Assembly (NCBI GenBank): GCA_900543025.1
Contig: UQPP01000003.1
Span: 41,876-105,875, forward strand
Direction: 5' to 3'
DNA from: an uncultured Collinsella sp.
GTDB taxonomy: Bacteria; Actinomycetota; Coriobacteriia; Coriobacteriales; Coriobacteriaceae
Length of the DNA stretch: 64,000 nucleotides
In this document: positions 18,941 through 27,680 of the stretch, one piece after another
How the letters are laid out: each line of letters starts with the position of its first letter
Position numbering within the stretch: the first letter of the stretch is position 1
Notes under the pieces: model-generated
What the model saw: only the letters and a program-made list of their open reading frames with translations
The model's database searches: none
Told to the model about the DNA's origin: nothing
Program-made: the position numbers and the translations under genes

Positions 18941-19996
18941 GTGGACGGGCACGTGCAACATGACGGCTTTGGCCGCGATATCAACTACCTGCGCATTGCC
19001 GTTACCGACAAGTGCAATTTCCGCTGCATCTATTGCATGCCGGCCGATGGCGTGGCGCCCCGCGCGCATGACGAGCTGCTCAGCGCCGAGGAAATCGCCC
19101 GCTTTGTGCGCTTGGTAGCGGGGGAGGGCATTCGCCGCGTACGCCTGACGGGCGGCGAGCCGCTGGTCAGCCGCCGTATCATCCCGCTTATTCGCGACAT
19201 CCGCGCGATTCCGCAGATCGAGGACATCTCGCTCACCACCAATGGCGCCCTGCTGCCCAAGCTGGCGCCGCAGCTCAAAGACGCCGGGCTTAACCGCGTC
19301 AACATTTCGCTCGACACACTCGACCCTACGCTGTTTGGAAAGATCACGCGCCTAGGTCGACTCGAGCAGACCATGGCCGGCGTCGACGCGGCGCTGGCTT
19401 GGGGCTTTGAGCCCGTTAAGGTCAACTGCGTTGTGGTGCGCCGGCTCAACCAGGATGTGGCGGCCCTCGCACGGCTGACCGTCGACCGCCCTATCCACCT
19501 GCGCTTTATCGAATACATGCCCATCGGCGACGAGCGCACCAGCTCGCATTGCGCTGTGGACCCGCATGCGCCCGCGCTCAATCCCGAGCTGTGGGACGCG
19601 AGCGATACCGTGCCGAGCGACGAGCTGCGGGCGCGCATCAATGCCGGGGCCACCGCGGCGGGACTGGGCGAGCTCGAGCCGCTCGACATCAACGACGCTC
19701 CTGCTGGTGCGGGCCCTGCGCGCTATTGGCACTTTCCGGGTGCGGCGGGAACGGTTGGCTTCATTAGCGCCATGTCCAATCATTTTTGCGCGAACTGCAA
19801 CCGTCTGCGCCTGACGGCCGATGGCAACGTGCGTCCATGCCTGTTCAGCGATGCCGAGTATTCGGTGCGTGAGGCGCTGCGCCGTGGTGATGATATGCAG
19901 GTACTTTCGATTTGGCGCGATGCCGTGGCCCACAAACCGCAGGAACACGCGATAATTGAGGGCACGCAACGATTTATGTCCCAAATCGGAGGATGA
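18941..19996 (+). CDS. moaA: GTP 3',8-cyclase (molybdenum cofactor synthesis)
   Basis: A 351-aa radical-SAM enzyme that converts GTP to 3',8-cyclo-GTP, the first step of molybdopterin synthesis. The SAM-binding cluster is CNFRCIYC (about residues 26-33) and the second, C-terminal cluster that holds GTP is CANCNRLR plus a later Cys (about 285-302). The N-terminal LRIAVTDKCN is typical. The start is GTG 18941 with GGGGAGGG 6 nt upstream. The moaC-mobB fusion gene begins 4 nt after its stop, so they are co-transcribed. Confidence 0.93.
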   Translation: MDGHVQHDGFGRDINYLRIAVTDKCNFRCIYCMPADGVAPRAHDELLSAEEIARFVRLVAGEGIRRVRLTGGEPLVSRRIIPLIRDIRAIPQIEDISLTTNGALLPKLAPQLKDAGLNRVNISLDTLDPTLFGKITRLGRLEQTMAGVDAALAWGFEPVKVNCVVVRRLNQDVAALARLTVDRPIHLRFIEYMPIGDERTSSHCAVDPHAPALNPELWDASDTVPSDELRARINAGATAAGLGELEPLDINDAPAGAGPARYWHFPGAAGTVGFISAMSNHFCANCNRLRLTADGNVRPCLFSDAEYSVREALRRGDDMQVLSIWRDAVAHKPQEHAIIEGTQRFMSQIGG

Positions 19997-20000
19997 TCAT

Positions 20001-21305
20001 ATGGCCAAGAGCAGGTACGCCGATGCCACCAAGGCCGCTCGCAGGGCCGCGATGTCTGCCCACAAAGTCACGGCTGCGGCGAATGCTGGCAACGCCGACG
20101 CGTCCGCGCAGCCGTCTGTCAGCACTGCCACCGAGTCCGCCCGCGACGCTCGTCGCGACGAGCTGACGCACGTGGACGCCAAGGGCGAGGTGCGCATGGT
20201 CGACGTGTCCGACAAGGCCGAGACCCATCGCATTGCCATCGCCGAGGGCACCATCCTCATGCACCCCGAGACGCAGGCCATGGTGCTGCAGGACCGCGCA
20301 AAAAAGGGCGATGTGCTTGCCTGCGCGCGTGTGGCGGGCATCATGGCCATCAAGCGCACGAGCGACATCATCCCCATGTGCCATCCGTTGCTCATTACCA
20401 AGAGCAAGTGCGACATTACGCCCATCGCTCCGGCGGGGATGCTTGTCGATGACATGCCCGAGGGCTGGGCGCCGGCGCGCGCGGACGGGCAGGTTGGCTT
20501 TCACGTGCTGGTCACGGCGGGCGTGACGGGCAAGACCGGCATTGAGATGGAGGCGTTGACCGGCGCGAGTGCCGCGTGCCTGACCATCTATGACATGTGC
20601 AAGGCCGTCGATCGTGGCATGGAGATCGTCGACGTGCGCCTGCTGCACAAGGAGGGCGGCCGCTCGGGCGTGTGGGATCGTGCAGAGCGTCAGGCCGCTG
20701 CCGTTGAGGCCGTGGCCGCTGACGGTGCCGCGCCCGCAAGCGCACCCGTCGCCGTCGCGCCCACAGTTCCAGCTCCGGCCGTCCCCGCGATCGCGTTTAT
20801 CGGCTACCAAAACTCGGGCAAGACCACGCTCGTCGAGAAGGTTATCGCCGAGCTCACCCGCCGCGGCCTGCGCGTGGGTTCGCTCAAGCATCATGGGCAC
20901 CACGGCTTTGATATCGACGTGCCCGCTAAGGACACCTGGCGCCATCACCAGGCCGGATCCAAGCACGTGGGCCTCATCTGCGCTACGCGCTGGGCGGAGT
21001 ACGCCGACACGCGCGAGGAGGACGAGATGCCCGCGCGCGAGCTGCTGTCGCGCTACAACGATGTCGACGTGGTGATCATCGAGGGCTACAAGACCGAGGG
21101 CTTCGACAACATCGTGGTCGCGCGGTCGGGTGTGGATCGCCTGCGCGGCAAGAGCTCGCTCGACCTGGTCGACGGTCGCACGCTGGCCCTTGCCTGCAAC
21201 GAGGCCCTGGCACGCCAGGCATTCGACGCCGGTTTTGCGACCCGAGCCATCAACATCAACGACGCCCGAGCCATCTGCGACCTCATCCAAGATCATCTGG
21301 CCTAA
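20001..21305 (+). CDS. moaC: MoaC-MobB fusion (cyclic pyranopterin monophosphate synthase + molybdopterin-guanine dinucleotide accessory GTPase)
   Basis: A 434-aa fusion. An Ala/Thr-rich leader (1-50) is followed by MoaC (about 55-225: VRMVDVSDKAETHR, IIPMCHPLLITKSKCDITP, then TGIEMEALTGASAACLT) and, after an Ala/Pro linker (about 235-260), MobB with the P-loop GYQNSGKTT (about 268) and the VVIIEGYK strand. MoaC forms cPMP from the MoaA product; MobB helps MobA add the nucleotide, so early and late pathway steps are joined. ATG 20001 has CGGAGGATGATC upstream. It is coupled to moaA and closed by a terminator at 21304. Confidence 0.92.
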   Translation: MAKSRYADATKAARRAAMSAHKVTAAANAGNADASAQPSVSTATESARDARRDELTHVDAKGEVRMVDVSDKAETHRIAIAEGTILMHPETQAMVLQDRAKKGDVLACARVAGIMAIKRTSDIIPMCHPLLITKSKCDITPIAPAGMLVDDMPEGWAPARADGQVGFHVLVTAGVTGKTGIEMEALTGASAACLTIYDMCKAVDRGMEIVDVRLLHKEGGRSGVWDRAERQAAAVEAVAADGAAPASAPVAVAPTVPAPAVPAIAFIGYQNSGKTTLVEKVIAELTRRGLRVGSLKHHGHHGFDIDVPAKDTWRHHQAGSKHVGLICATRWAEYADTREEDEMPARELLSRYNDVDVVIIEGYKTEGFDNIVVARSGVDRLRGKSSLDLVDGRTLALACNEALARQAFDAGFATRAININDARAICDLIQDHLA

Positions 21306-21346
21306 AACCTGCCAAATAGGGACAGGTTTCTTTTGGCAGGTTTTAT
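21304..21346 (+). terminator. Rho-independent terminator after moaC-mobB
   Basis: AACCTGCCAAA pairs with TTTGGCAGGTT, followed by TTTTA. Confidence 0.85.
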
Positions 21347-21363
21347 ATGGGCAAACGTCATTT

Positions 21364-21396
21364 CCACCACAAAGGGGCCAGGCACCTTTGTGGTGG
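21364..21396. repeat. Dispersed palindrome family 1, copy 2
   Basis: CCACCACAAAGGGGCCAGGC followed by ACCTTTGTGGTGG; imperfect palindrome matching the other family 1 copies, here immediately after a terminator. Confidence 0.85.
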
Positions 21397-21570
21397 TTTT
21401 TGCTTTGGTAGATGTGTGGGACATGCCTTACAATCTACCAAGTAGTTCATGACGGGCGAAAAACGGAGAGAAGGGGCTTGATGCGTCCTTAATGTTTCAT
21501 GCGGATAGATTGATTTGACAGACGGTGGCGAATGCCCGCCGTCCGCATTCGTATGAAACAAGGAGTCTCC

Positions 21571-22851
21571 ATGCTCACCCATCTTTTCTCAAAGCCTCAA
21601 TCATCGCTGTCCATGCAGGCCAAGCGCCTGGTGGCGATGCGCTTTCTCATCTACACCGGTTTTCAGACCAGCTACTTTATCGGCGTCATCGGAACGCTCA
21701 CCTATGCAGACGATGCCTCGGTCGTGGCGACATCGCTGGCTGCCCTCTTTATGAACGTATTCGTGATCTTGGGATCCTTTGCGGGTGGCGCGGCGCTCGA
21801 CGCCTGGGGCCCGCGCCGTCATTTCTTGCTGAGCATCGTCGGCACGCTGGCGACGGGTGCGGCAATCATCGCCTTTGGCAGAGCGACCGGAACAGTCCTT
21901 GCCGGCGCGGCGCTCCTAGGTTTTGTGATGGGATTCGCCCAACCCATCGCCACGTCCTATCCGGCATATCTCACCGACGATCCCGCCGAGCTCAAAGACA
22001 TCAACTCCGCCATCGCCATGTTTTCAAACGTGAGCATCATCGTTGGCCCCACGCTGGGCGGCTTTGTCGCGGCGGCTGCGTCGTCGCGCGCGGTGTTCGT
22101 GCTCATGATGCTCTTTACAGTGCTGGCGCTCGTCGCCGGTTGGGGCTTTAGGCCGAAGACCAGCCATGTCGCCGGGGATGCGGATGCCGATTCGGCAAAG
22201 GAAGGGGAGCGTGCGGGACAAAGCCCCGACCCCAACACATCTTCCCGCGTTACCTTCGCGATTAGCATCAAGACAGTCTTCACCAACAGCGTCCTCGCCC
22301 TGCTGTTCTGCATTATTTTCCTTTCAAACTTTGGCTACGGCGCCTTTGACCCGCTGGAGTCGTTCTTCTACCGCGATGTTCTGCATGTCGGTGTTGAGTG
22401 GATGGGCTGGCTCTCGTCGGCCTCGGGCGTGGGCGCGGTGCTGGGCGCCGTCGTTGCGCTCCGTTTGCCGCCGCACCTGGTCAACCTTAAAACGCTGCTC
22501 GTGGCACTTATGTCCGTGGGCCTGGGAAGTTTGCTCTATGTGGGGACGCCGTACGTGGGCGTGGCTCTTGTCGGCCAGGTTGCCCTGGGCGTGGCTTGGG
22601 GCATCGTCAACCCGCTCCACAACACCATTGTGCAAACGACGGCTCCGCTCGAGCAGATCGGCCGCGTCAACTCGGTCATGGGTTTTGGCAATATGTTCGC
22701 CGGAGTGGCCCCGCTGGCGATTGCCCCCTGGCTGGCGGCGACGTTTGGCGTGCAGCAGACGCTCGTGGGGGCGGGCATAGTCGTGACGGCAGTTCCCGCG
22801 GCGTTGCTGCTGTTTGGCCGCCGGCATATTGATCGCTCTGCAAAGCAGTAA
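21571..22851 (+). CDS. Major facilitator superfamily transporter
   Basis: A 426-aa protein with about 12 hydrophobic segments and a polar central loop (about 205-240). It has the MFS pattern of a conserved Gly-rich helix 5 region (ALLGFVMGFAQPIATSYPAY) and a repeat-like second half. Drug or metabolite efflux is the most common role for this size; the substrate cannot be told. ATG 21571 has AAGGAG 5 nt upstream; a longer frame from 21532 uses a poorer site. The gene ends exactly where palindrome family 2 copy 3 begins. Confidence 0.85.
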   Translation: MLTHLFSKPQSSLSMQAKRLVAMRFLIYTGFQTSYFIGVIGTLTYADDASVVATSLAALFMNVFVILGSFAGGAALDAWGPRRHFLLSIVGTLATGAAIIAFGRATGTVLAGAALLGFVMGFAQPIATSYPAYLTDDPAELKDINSAIAMFSNVSIIVGPTLGGFVAAAASSRAVFVLMMLFTVLALVAGWGFRPKTSHVAGDADADSAKEGERAGQSPDPNTSSRVTFAISIKTVFTNSVLALLFCIIFLSNFGYGAFDPLESFFYRDVLHVGVEWMGWLSSASGVGAVLGAVVALRLPPHLVNLKTLLVALMSVGLGSLLYVGTPYVGVALVGQVALGVAWGIVNPLHNTIVQTTAPLEQIGRVNSVMGFGNMFAGVAPLAIAPWLAATFGVQQTLVGAGIVVTAVPAALLLFGRRHIDRSAKQ

Positions 22852-22916
22852 AAACCATCACAACATTCGATGAAAATTGCGATTTTGCCGAATAACGTCG
22901 AATGTTGTGATGGTTT
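22852..22916. repeat. Dispersed palindrome family 2, copy 3
   Basis: AAACCATCACAACATTCGA and TCGAATGTTGTGATGGTTT are perfect arms; the centre differs from copies 1 and 2. It begins at the MFS stop codon. Confidence 0.88.
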
Positions 22917-22948
22917 GTGCCCCGGGCCAGGCTGCCCTGCGGGTCCGG

Positions 22949-22981
22949 CCACCACAAAGGTGCCTGGCACCTTTGTGGTGG
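22949..22981. repeat. Dispersed palindrome family 1, copy 3 (perfect)
   Basis: CCACCACAAAGGTGCC, a single T, then the exact complement: 16-bp perfect arms. It follows family 2 copy 3 by about 30 nt. Confidence 0.9.
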
Positions 22982-23075
22982 TTTTTGCTTTGAGGGGCCG
23001 CGCCTGTGCCTTGGTATACCATGGACACCATTTCCGACCACATTCAGCACCGCCGCACAACCCAGAAAGGCCCCC

Positions 23076-23897
23076 ATGGACACCACCTTCAGCCACATTA
23101 AAGCCGTGTTCTGCGATATCGACGGCACACTGCTCACAAGCCAGCACACGGTGTCCCCGCGTACCGTGGCGGCGATCCGCGCACTGCGCGAGCGCGGCGT
23201 GCTCTTTGGCCTGTGCACCGGGCGCGACGCCCACGCGACCGAGGCCATGTACGAGCTCTGGGGTATCGAAGGCCTGGTGGACGTGCTCGTGGGCTGCGGT
23301 GGCGCCGAGGTCATCGACCGTGCACACGGCATCAACGAGCTGAGCTACCCGCTACCGGGCGAGACCATCGCGCACATCTGCGAGCACATGGCAGGCCTGC
23401 CGGCAACGCCTGTTTGCCCTCGGGACGGCGTGCTCTATGTGCCCGAGAGCAATGCGTGCGTCGAGCACCTGTCGCGTGTCGACGGCGTTCCCTACCAGGT
23501 GGTCGACTTTGCCGAGTTTTTGCGCGAGCCGCAGCCCAAGGTGATGTTTACCATGGCGCCCGAGGCGATGCCGCAGGTCATCGAGCGGGCGTCGACGTTC
23601 GCCGGCGGCGCCGTTAAGGCGGCTGCTCTACAGACCACGCAGCGACTCTACGAATTCATGGATCCGCGCGTGTCCAAGACGCGCGGCCTTGTGCGCGTGG
23701 CAGAGCTCAACGACATGGAGCTTCAGAACATCTGCGTGTTTGGCGATGCGGACAATGACACCTGCATGGTGGCCGACGCCGGCGTGGGTGTGGCCATGGC
23801 AAACGGCAGCGATGCCACCCGTGCCGCCGCCGACTTTGTAACCGCGAGCAACGACAAAGACGGCATCGCGATCTTTATCGAGGAACATCTGCTGTAG
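23076..23897 (+). CDS. HAD-superfamily phosphatase (Cof-type)
   Basis: A 273-aa hydrolase with motif I FCDIDGTLL (nucleophile Asp about residue 10), motif II in LCTGRDAHA, motif III lysine in SKTRGL (about 205) and motif IV GDADNDTCMVADAG. The cap lies between motifs II and III (C2B type). These dephosphorylate sugar phosphates, flavins or other small metabolites. Motif IV reads GDADND instead of the usual GDxxNDxxM with Met, a small variation. ATG 23076 is preceded by AGAAAGG. It is flanked by palindromes of families 1 and 2. Confidence 0.85.
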   Translation: MDTTFSHIKAVFCDIDGTLLTSQHTVSPRTVAAIRALRERGVLFGLCTGRDAHATEAMYELWGIEGLVDVLVGCGGAEVIDRAHGINELSYPLPGETIAHICEHMAGLPATPVCPRDGVLYVPESNACVEHLSRVDGVPYQVVDFAEFLREPQPKVMFTMAPEAMPQVIERASTFAGGAVKAAALQTTQRLYEFMDPRVSKTRGLVRVAELNDMELQNICVFGDADNDTCMVADAGVGVAMANGSDATRAAADFVTASNDKDGIAIFIEEHLL

Positions 23898-23911
23898 CGT
23901 TGGAGCAGAAT

Positions 23912-23943
23912 CACCACAAAGGGGACAGGTGCCTTTGTGGTGG
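23912..23943. repeat. Dispersed palindrome family 1, copy 4
   Basis: CACCACAAAGGGGACAGGTG then CCTTTGTGGTGG, right after the HAD gene. Confidence 0.85.
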
Positions 23944-24087
23944 CCTCAGGCGACTTAGGCGAATTGATACCGAAAATCTGCGCGCAAATTCAAATATAGG
24001 TGTCTGAACATCACGCTTCTAACCACCGATGAGTTAAAGATATTCTTATCAGTTTGGAAGGATATTCCTTCCGGTTAATGACCTACT

Positions 24088-24114
24088 GCTCACGGTCGAT
24101 TTTCGACCGTGAGC
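24088..24114 (+). terminator. Strong hairpin in the AT-rich stretch
   Basis: GCTCACGGTCGA and TCGACCGTGAGC form a perfect 12-bp stem with a 3-nt loop. The downstream tract is not U-rich, so it may be a protein site or an RNA stem instead of a terminator. Confidence 0.5.
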
Positions 24115-24282
24115 GGGATGTTTGCTCTTGAGCAAAAATTTGTGCAAATAAATCTAATGCCATTAAAAAATGATGGGCAACTAAATTACCAGTAGAAACA
24201 AAAAATAGATAGCGAATAAACGAAGGTAAATCCGGGCATATGTCAAGAGAATTGACAATTCACTACAAAACTATCGGTTTTT

Positions 24283-24312
24283 TTGCCCCGATGTTCAAAC
24301 AATCGTTACAAT
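24283..24312 (+). promoter_or_regulatory. Candidate pilus promoter
   Basis: TTGCCC (24283-24288), an 18-nt spacer and TACAAT (24307-24312) lie about 90 nt before the first start codon of the pilus cluster. Confidence 0.4.
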
Positions 24313-24402
24313 ATTCACTACTAAGTGTGCGCAATTACGGGTTGCGCAGATACGCTTGATAGTGAAAGAGCAAGATCGCGGTCTCTTGGGGAGGAGACAT
24401 CG

Positions 24403-24591
24403 ATGAAAGCAAATTCAGACAAATATAAGCAGAGTAATAAAGCGACGCGCCGTGTACTGGCAGGCGTTTTGTGCGGAGCCTCCGTTTTGAGCCTGGTACT
24501 GTCGCTCGTCATGCCTCCGATCTCGCAGGCCATTGCCAGCGACACCCAGACAGTTTTTACCGAGGAAACTGTAATGGGGTGCTCAAAGTGA
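24403..24591 (+). CDS. 62-aa exported peptide at the head of the pilus operon
   Basis: A charged, Lys/Asn-rich N-terminus is followed by a long hydrophobic segment (about 18-45, VLAGVLCGASVLSLVLSLVM) and SQAIA-like cleavage residues. Only about 15 residues then remain before the stop (ending EETVMGCSK). This is the signal-peptide region of a surface protein without a body. GGGGAGGAG lies 8 nt before ATG 24403. Its stop overlaps the GTG start of the next pilin by 4 nt, so it could be a coupling leader or a relic of a pilin whose rest was replaced. No known family is recognised. Confidence 0.65.
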   Translation: MKANSDKYKQSNKATRRVLAGVLCGASVLSLVLSLVMPPISQAIASDTQTVFTEETVMGCSK

Positions 24592-27500
24592 AGAAGTTCG
24601 CCGCATGTAGCTTTATAGCAACTGTTCTCGTAGCGAGCACTCTGTTGTCGCCGTTTAGCGCGGCCTCCACCGCAAGCGCGGAAGACGTTGGACCTCTCAC
24701 TCCGGGCATCCATAAGCCAACTTCCATCGGCATCGGTACGAATATCGATGTCTCTACCCCCGATCCCGGCGTGGCCACCTACGTCGGCCGCGACATGTAT
24801 ATCGGTGGTAAGCCGAGCGACACTAGAACTCTTGATGCGGGTAACGCTCCCACCGGTTCATATGCCGCTGAGGCGGAGGGCCTTACCGTGGTCCGTGGCA
24901 AGCTTGCCATGAATCCTATCAAGGCGAGTTGGAGCGGCGATGGCTTCCGTTTCGGCACCGTTGGTGTTGGTTCTCAGTTTCGTCCTGTCGACCGTAGTAC
25001 AGTGCTTGCGGTCGCCGGTATAAACAGCTCGATTCAGAACATGAACACCGGTCTGGGAACGACCTCAGATACTGCGACGGTTGGTGCTTGGACCAGGGGT
25101 GCCTGGGTCGGCAAGTCGAAAGAGAATACCGGCTATGACTACACCGCGCAGATCGCCGGTCCCATTACCTATTGGAATCCTGGCAACAATTGGAATGCTG
25201 ACAACAAGCGCCAGTCTGTGGTGAAGAAGCAGGGCAACTACTATGAAGGGGAAAATGCGGACGAAAGTTCGCTGTTCAACAAAGCCAACGTCCTCAAGAT
25301 CAACGGTAAGGATTACACCGATTACCTGGAGTCCGAAGTAAAAGCGAAGATCTCCGCGCCTCTCGCAAAGCTTGATTCCAAATTGAGCTACACGGTTAGT
25401 GTTGCCGAGGAGAATCCCAATTACACCATTAAAAAGTACAACAACAAGGAGCAGTACGGACTTACGTTCAACGGCGATCGCAAGACCTTTACGCGCAAGA
25501 CGAACTATACCGACGTTAACGGCAACGTCGTTCCCAACCGGGTAACCCTTGTCAACAACGAGAAGCTCATCACGTTTGCCGGCGATGCGGACGATAGCGG
25601 CAAGGGTTCTTCGCTTCAAGTCTTTAACCTGAAGGCGTCGGATCTTACCAACTCCATTGGCGACAAGACCTACCGTGGCGTGGACTTCAGCTTCAATAAA
25701 ATACCCGAGGGCGCTTCCGTGGTCGTCAACATCATCGATGATAAGGGGACTCCGGTTGAGTTCAACACCGGCTGGCGTTTCTGGTGGAACGGTAAGGAAA
25801 TCTCCCGCGGGTACGAGGAAGGTGACACCGACGAGGCTAAGCGCCTCAGGGCTCTGTACTCCACTGCCGCCCAGAGCATCCTGTGGAATTTCGCAACGGC
25901 CAGCCAGGTCACCATCCGCGGTGGTATGGCCCTTAAGGGCAATACTGAGCTTTATCCTGGTGCGGACGGAAAGTGGACCGACGACGACCCGGCAGCCGCT
26001 ATGTTGGGCAGCATAGTTGTTCCCAATGGCGGCTTCGAGGATCACGTGACCACCAACGGGCGTGTTTATGTTGGTGGGGACTTCCAGATGTATAACCACA
26101 CGGTCGCGGGGAATTTCACTGAGGGTGAATCGGCTTCCGTCATCGATATGGATCAGGAGCGTCACAACTTCCCGTGGTCTGGTACCTATACGCCCGGCGG
26201 CTCCGCCGTTGCGTGGAGCAAGATCGATGCGGCGGACGGCAAACCGCTCGCGGGTTCCGAGTGGGCCATCTACGCGACCGAGGACAATGCGCGGAAGGAT
26301 GAGAACCGTATCGTCTCCATTTTGGATAACGGCACGAATGACTCCGATCCTGCCGTTGGCACCATTCAGTACAACTACCTGAACCAGAAGGCCAACATCG
26401 GCGACACGAGCGATACGAAGTACTTCACGTACTACATTCGCGAGGTCAAGGCGCCGGAGGGCTACGAGCTTTCCAATACGATCTATACCTCGAAGATGTT
26501 CCACACGGGCGATGAACTCAACCTTGTGGGCAACGTGGACGCCAACGGCAACGAGATTTCCAATCCGCAGAGCGCCATCGCCAACACCAAGATCACCGGT
26601 ACGGTATCTTGGACCAAGGTTGAGGACGGAGATGTGAAGTACGCTCCTTTGGCTGGTTCCGAGTGGAAGCTTGCGAAACTGGGTGCCGATGGCTTGACTG
26701 GGGTGCAGTCCTGGACCGTGAGTGACCAGTCGGATTCGGGCGATATCACGTGGAAAGACATTGATGGCACGTCTGGCAAGTTCACGCTCGAGGGCCTGCA
26801 GCCGGGCACGTACACCCTTGTTGAGACCCAGGCTCCGTTTGGCTACGAGAAGAACCCGACGGGTTACAAGTTCACGGTGTCCAGCACGGACGGCTCCATC
26901 GCGTGGAAGGGGGACGAGCAGCCGAGCATCATTGATAGCACTGCGTACATCTCCAACAAGCGCAGCGTTACGTCCGTGACGATCCCGGTGACTAAGTCCG
27001 TCCGCAATGCGGATTGGCCGAAGGATGCTGATGGCAGCTATGTTTTGTTCGACTTCGAGATCACGGCGGCGACGTCCGACCCCGCGGCTCCGATGCCTGG
27101 CGTAACGACCATTTCCGTTGCACCTACGGACGCGTCCAAGGTCAACGACATCGTTGCGAACTTTGGGGAGATTGCATTCAACAAGGGCCATCTTGCCAAG
27201 ATCGACGATTCGAACCCGAATGGCGCCAAGACCTATACCTACACGGTGAAGGAGGTCGCGCCTCCCACCGGTGCCATCGACAAACTCCGCTACTCCAAGG
27301 CCGAGTACCAGGTGGCCGTTACGGTAAAGGCCGTGCTGAATGACGCCGGCAAGTACTCCGGACTCACCACCTCCACCAAGGTCACGCAGGTGAAGGACGA
27401 CATGGGCAACACCGTTAATAAGGTCATCGGCACCGCCGCAGCGCCCGACGCCATCCCCACCTCTACCTTCACCAACGTGAAAGTTCTCACGGACCTCCCG

Positions 27501-27641
27501 CTCACCGGCGCGGGTTGGACCGAAAACTCCATGCTCCTCGTGGGCGCCGGTCTCATGCTTCTGGGCGGCATCGCTGCGGGAGCATATTGGATCGCTACGA
27601 AGCGCCGTCAGGACGATTCGTCCGATGGCGCAGGTAGATAG
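24588..27641 (+). CDS. Large LPxTG pilin/adhesin (choice-of-anchor A and SpaA/Cna-B domains)
   Basis: A 1017-aa surface protein. Signal peptide 1-31 (KKFAACSFIATVLVAS ... TASA), then a large N-terminal region that resembles choice-of-anchor A domains (about 40-540; late strands GSIVVPNGGFED and GRVYVGGDFQMYNHT), two SpaA/Cna-B prealbumin-like domains (about 545-790; E-box segments YYIREVKAPEGY and YTLVETQAPFGY), and a Spy0128-like pilin domain (about 795-960). It ends with the sortase signal LPLTG (about 970), a hydrophobic helix and a KRR tail. Probably the tip or ancillary pilin. GTG 24588 is the start, coupled to the short peptide gene. Confidence 0.88.
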   Translation: MKKFAACSFIATVLVASTLLSPFSAASTASAEDVGPLTPGIHKPTSIGIGTNIDVSTPDPGVATYVGRDMYIGGKPSDTRTLDAGNAPTGSYAAEAEGLTVVRGKLAMNPIKASWSGDGFRFGTVGVGSQFRPVDRSTVLAVAGINSSIQNMNTGLGTTSDTATVGAWTRGAWVGKSKENTGYDYTAQIAGPITYWNPGNNWNADNKRQSVVKKQGNYYEGENADESSLFNKANVLKINGKDYTDYLESEVKAKISAPLAKLDSKLSYTVSVAEENPNYTIKKYNNKEQYGLTFNGDRKTFTRKTNYTDVNGNVVPNRVTLVNNEKLITFAGDADDSGKGSSLQVFNLKASDLTNSIGDKTYRGVDFSFNKIPEGASVVVNIIDDKGTPVEFNTGWRFWWNGKEISRGYEEGDTDEAKRLRALYSTAAQSILWNFATASQVTIRGGMALKGNTELYPGADGKWTDDDPAAAMLGSIVVPNGGFEDHVTTNGRVYVGGDFQMYNHTVAGNFTEGESASVIDMDQERHNFPWSGTYTPGGSAVAWSKIDAADGKPLAGSEWAIYATEDNARKDENRIVSILDNGTNDSDPAVGTIQYNYLNQKANIGDTSDTKYFTYYIREVKAPEGYELSNTIYTSKMFHTGDELNLVGNVDANGNEISNPQSAIANTKITGTVSWTKVEDGDVKYAPLAGSEWKLAKLGADGLTGVQSWTVSDQSDSGDITWKDIDGTSGKFTLEGLQPGTYTLVETQAPFGYEKNPTGYKFTVSSTDGSIAWKGDEQPSIIDSTAYISNKRSVTSVTIPVTKSVRNADWPKDADGSYVLFDFEITAATSDPAAPMPGVTTISVAPTDASKVNDIVANFGEIAFNKGHLAKIDDSNPNGAKTYTYTVKEVAPPTGAIDKLRYSKAEYQVAVTVKAVLNDAGKYSGLTTSTKVTQVKDDMGNTVNKVIGTAAAPDAIPTSTFTNVKVLTDLPLTGAGWTENSMLLVGAGLMLLGGIAAGAYWIATKRRQDDSSDGAGR

Positions 27642-27680
27642 ATGTTTATGAATGTCGGGCTTATTTCTGAAAGGGGAATC

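Larger units (their letters stand above)
23944..24402. other. AT-rich non-coding stretch upstream of the pilus locus
   Basis: About 460 nt with no credible gene and base composition clearly richer in A+T than its neighbours. It holds a strong hairpin at 24088, several A/T runs and a candidate promoter at 24283. Low GC in a pilus control region may indicate acquisition or a long regulated leader. Confidence 0.6.
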
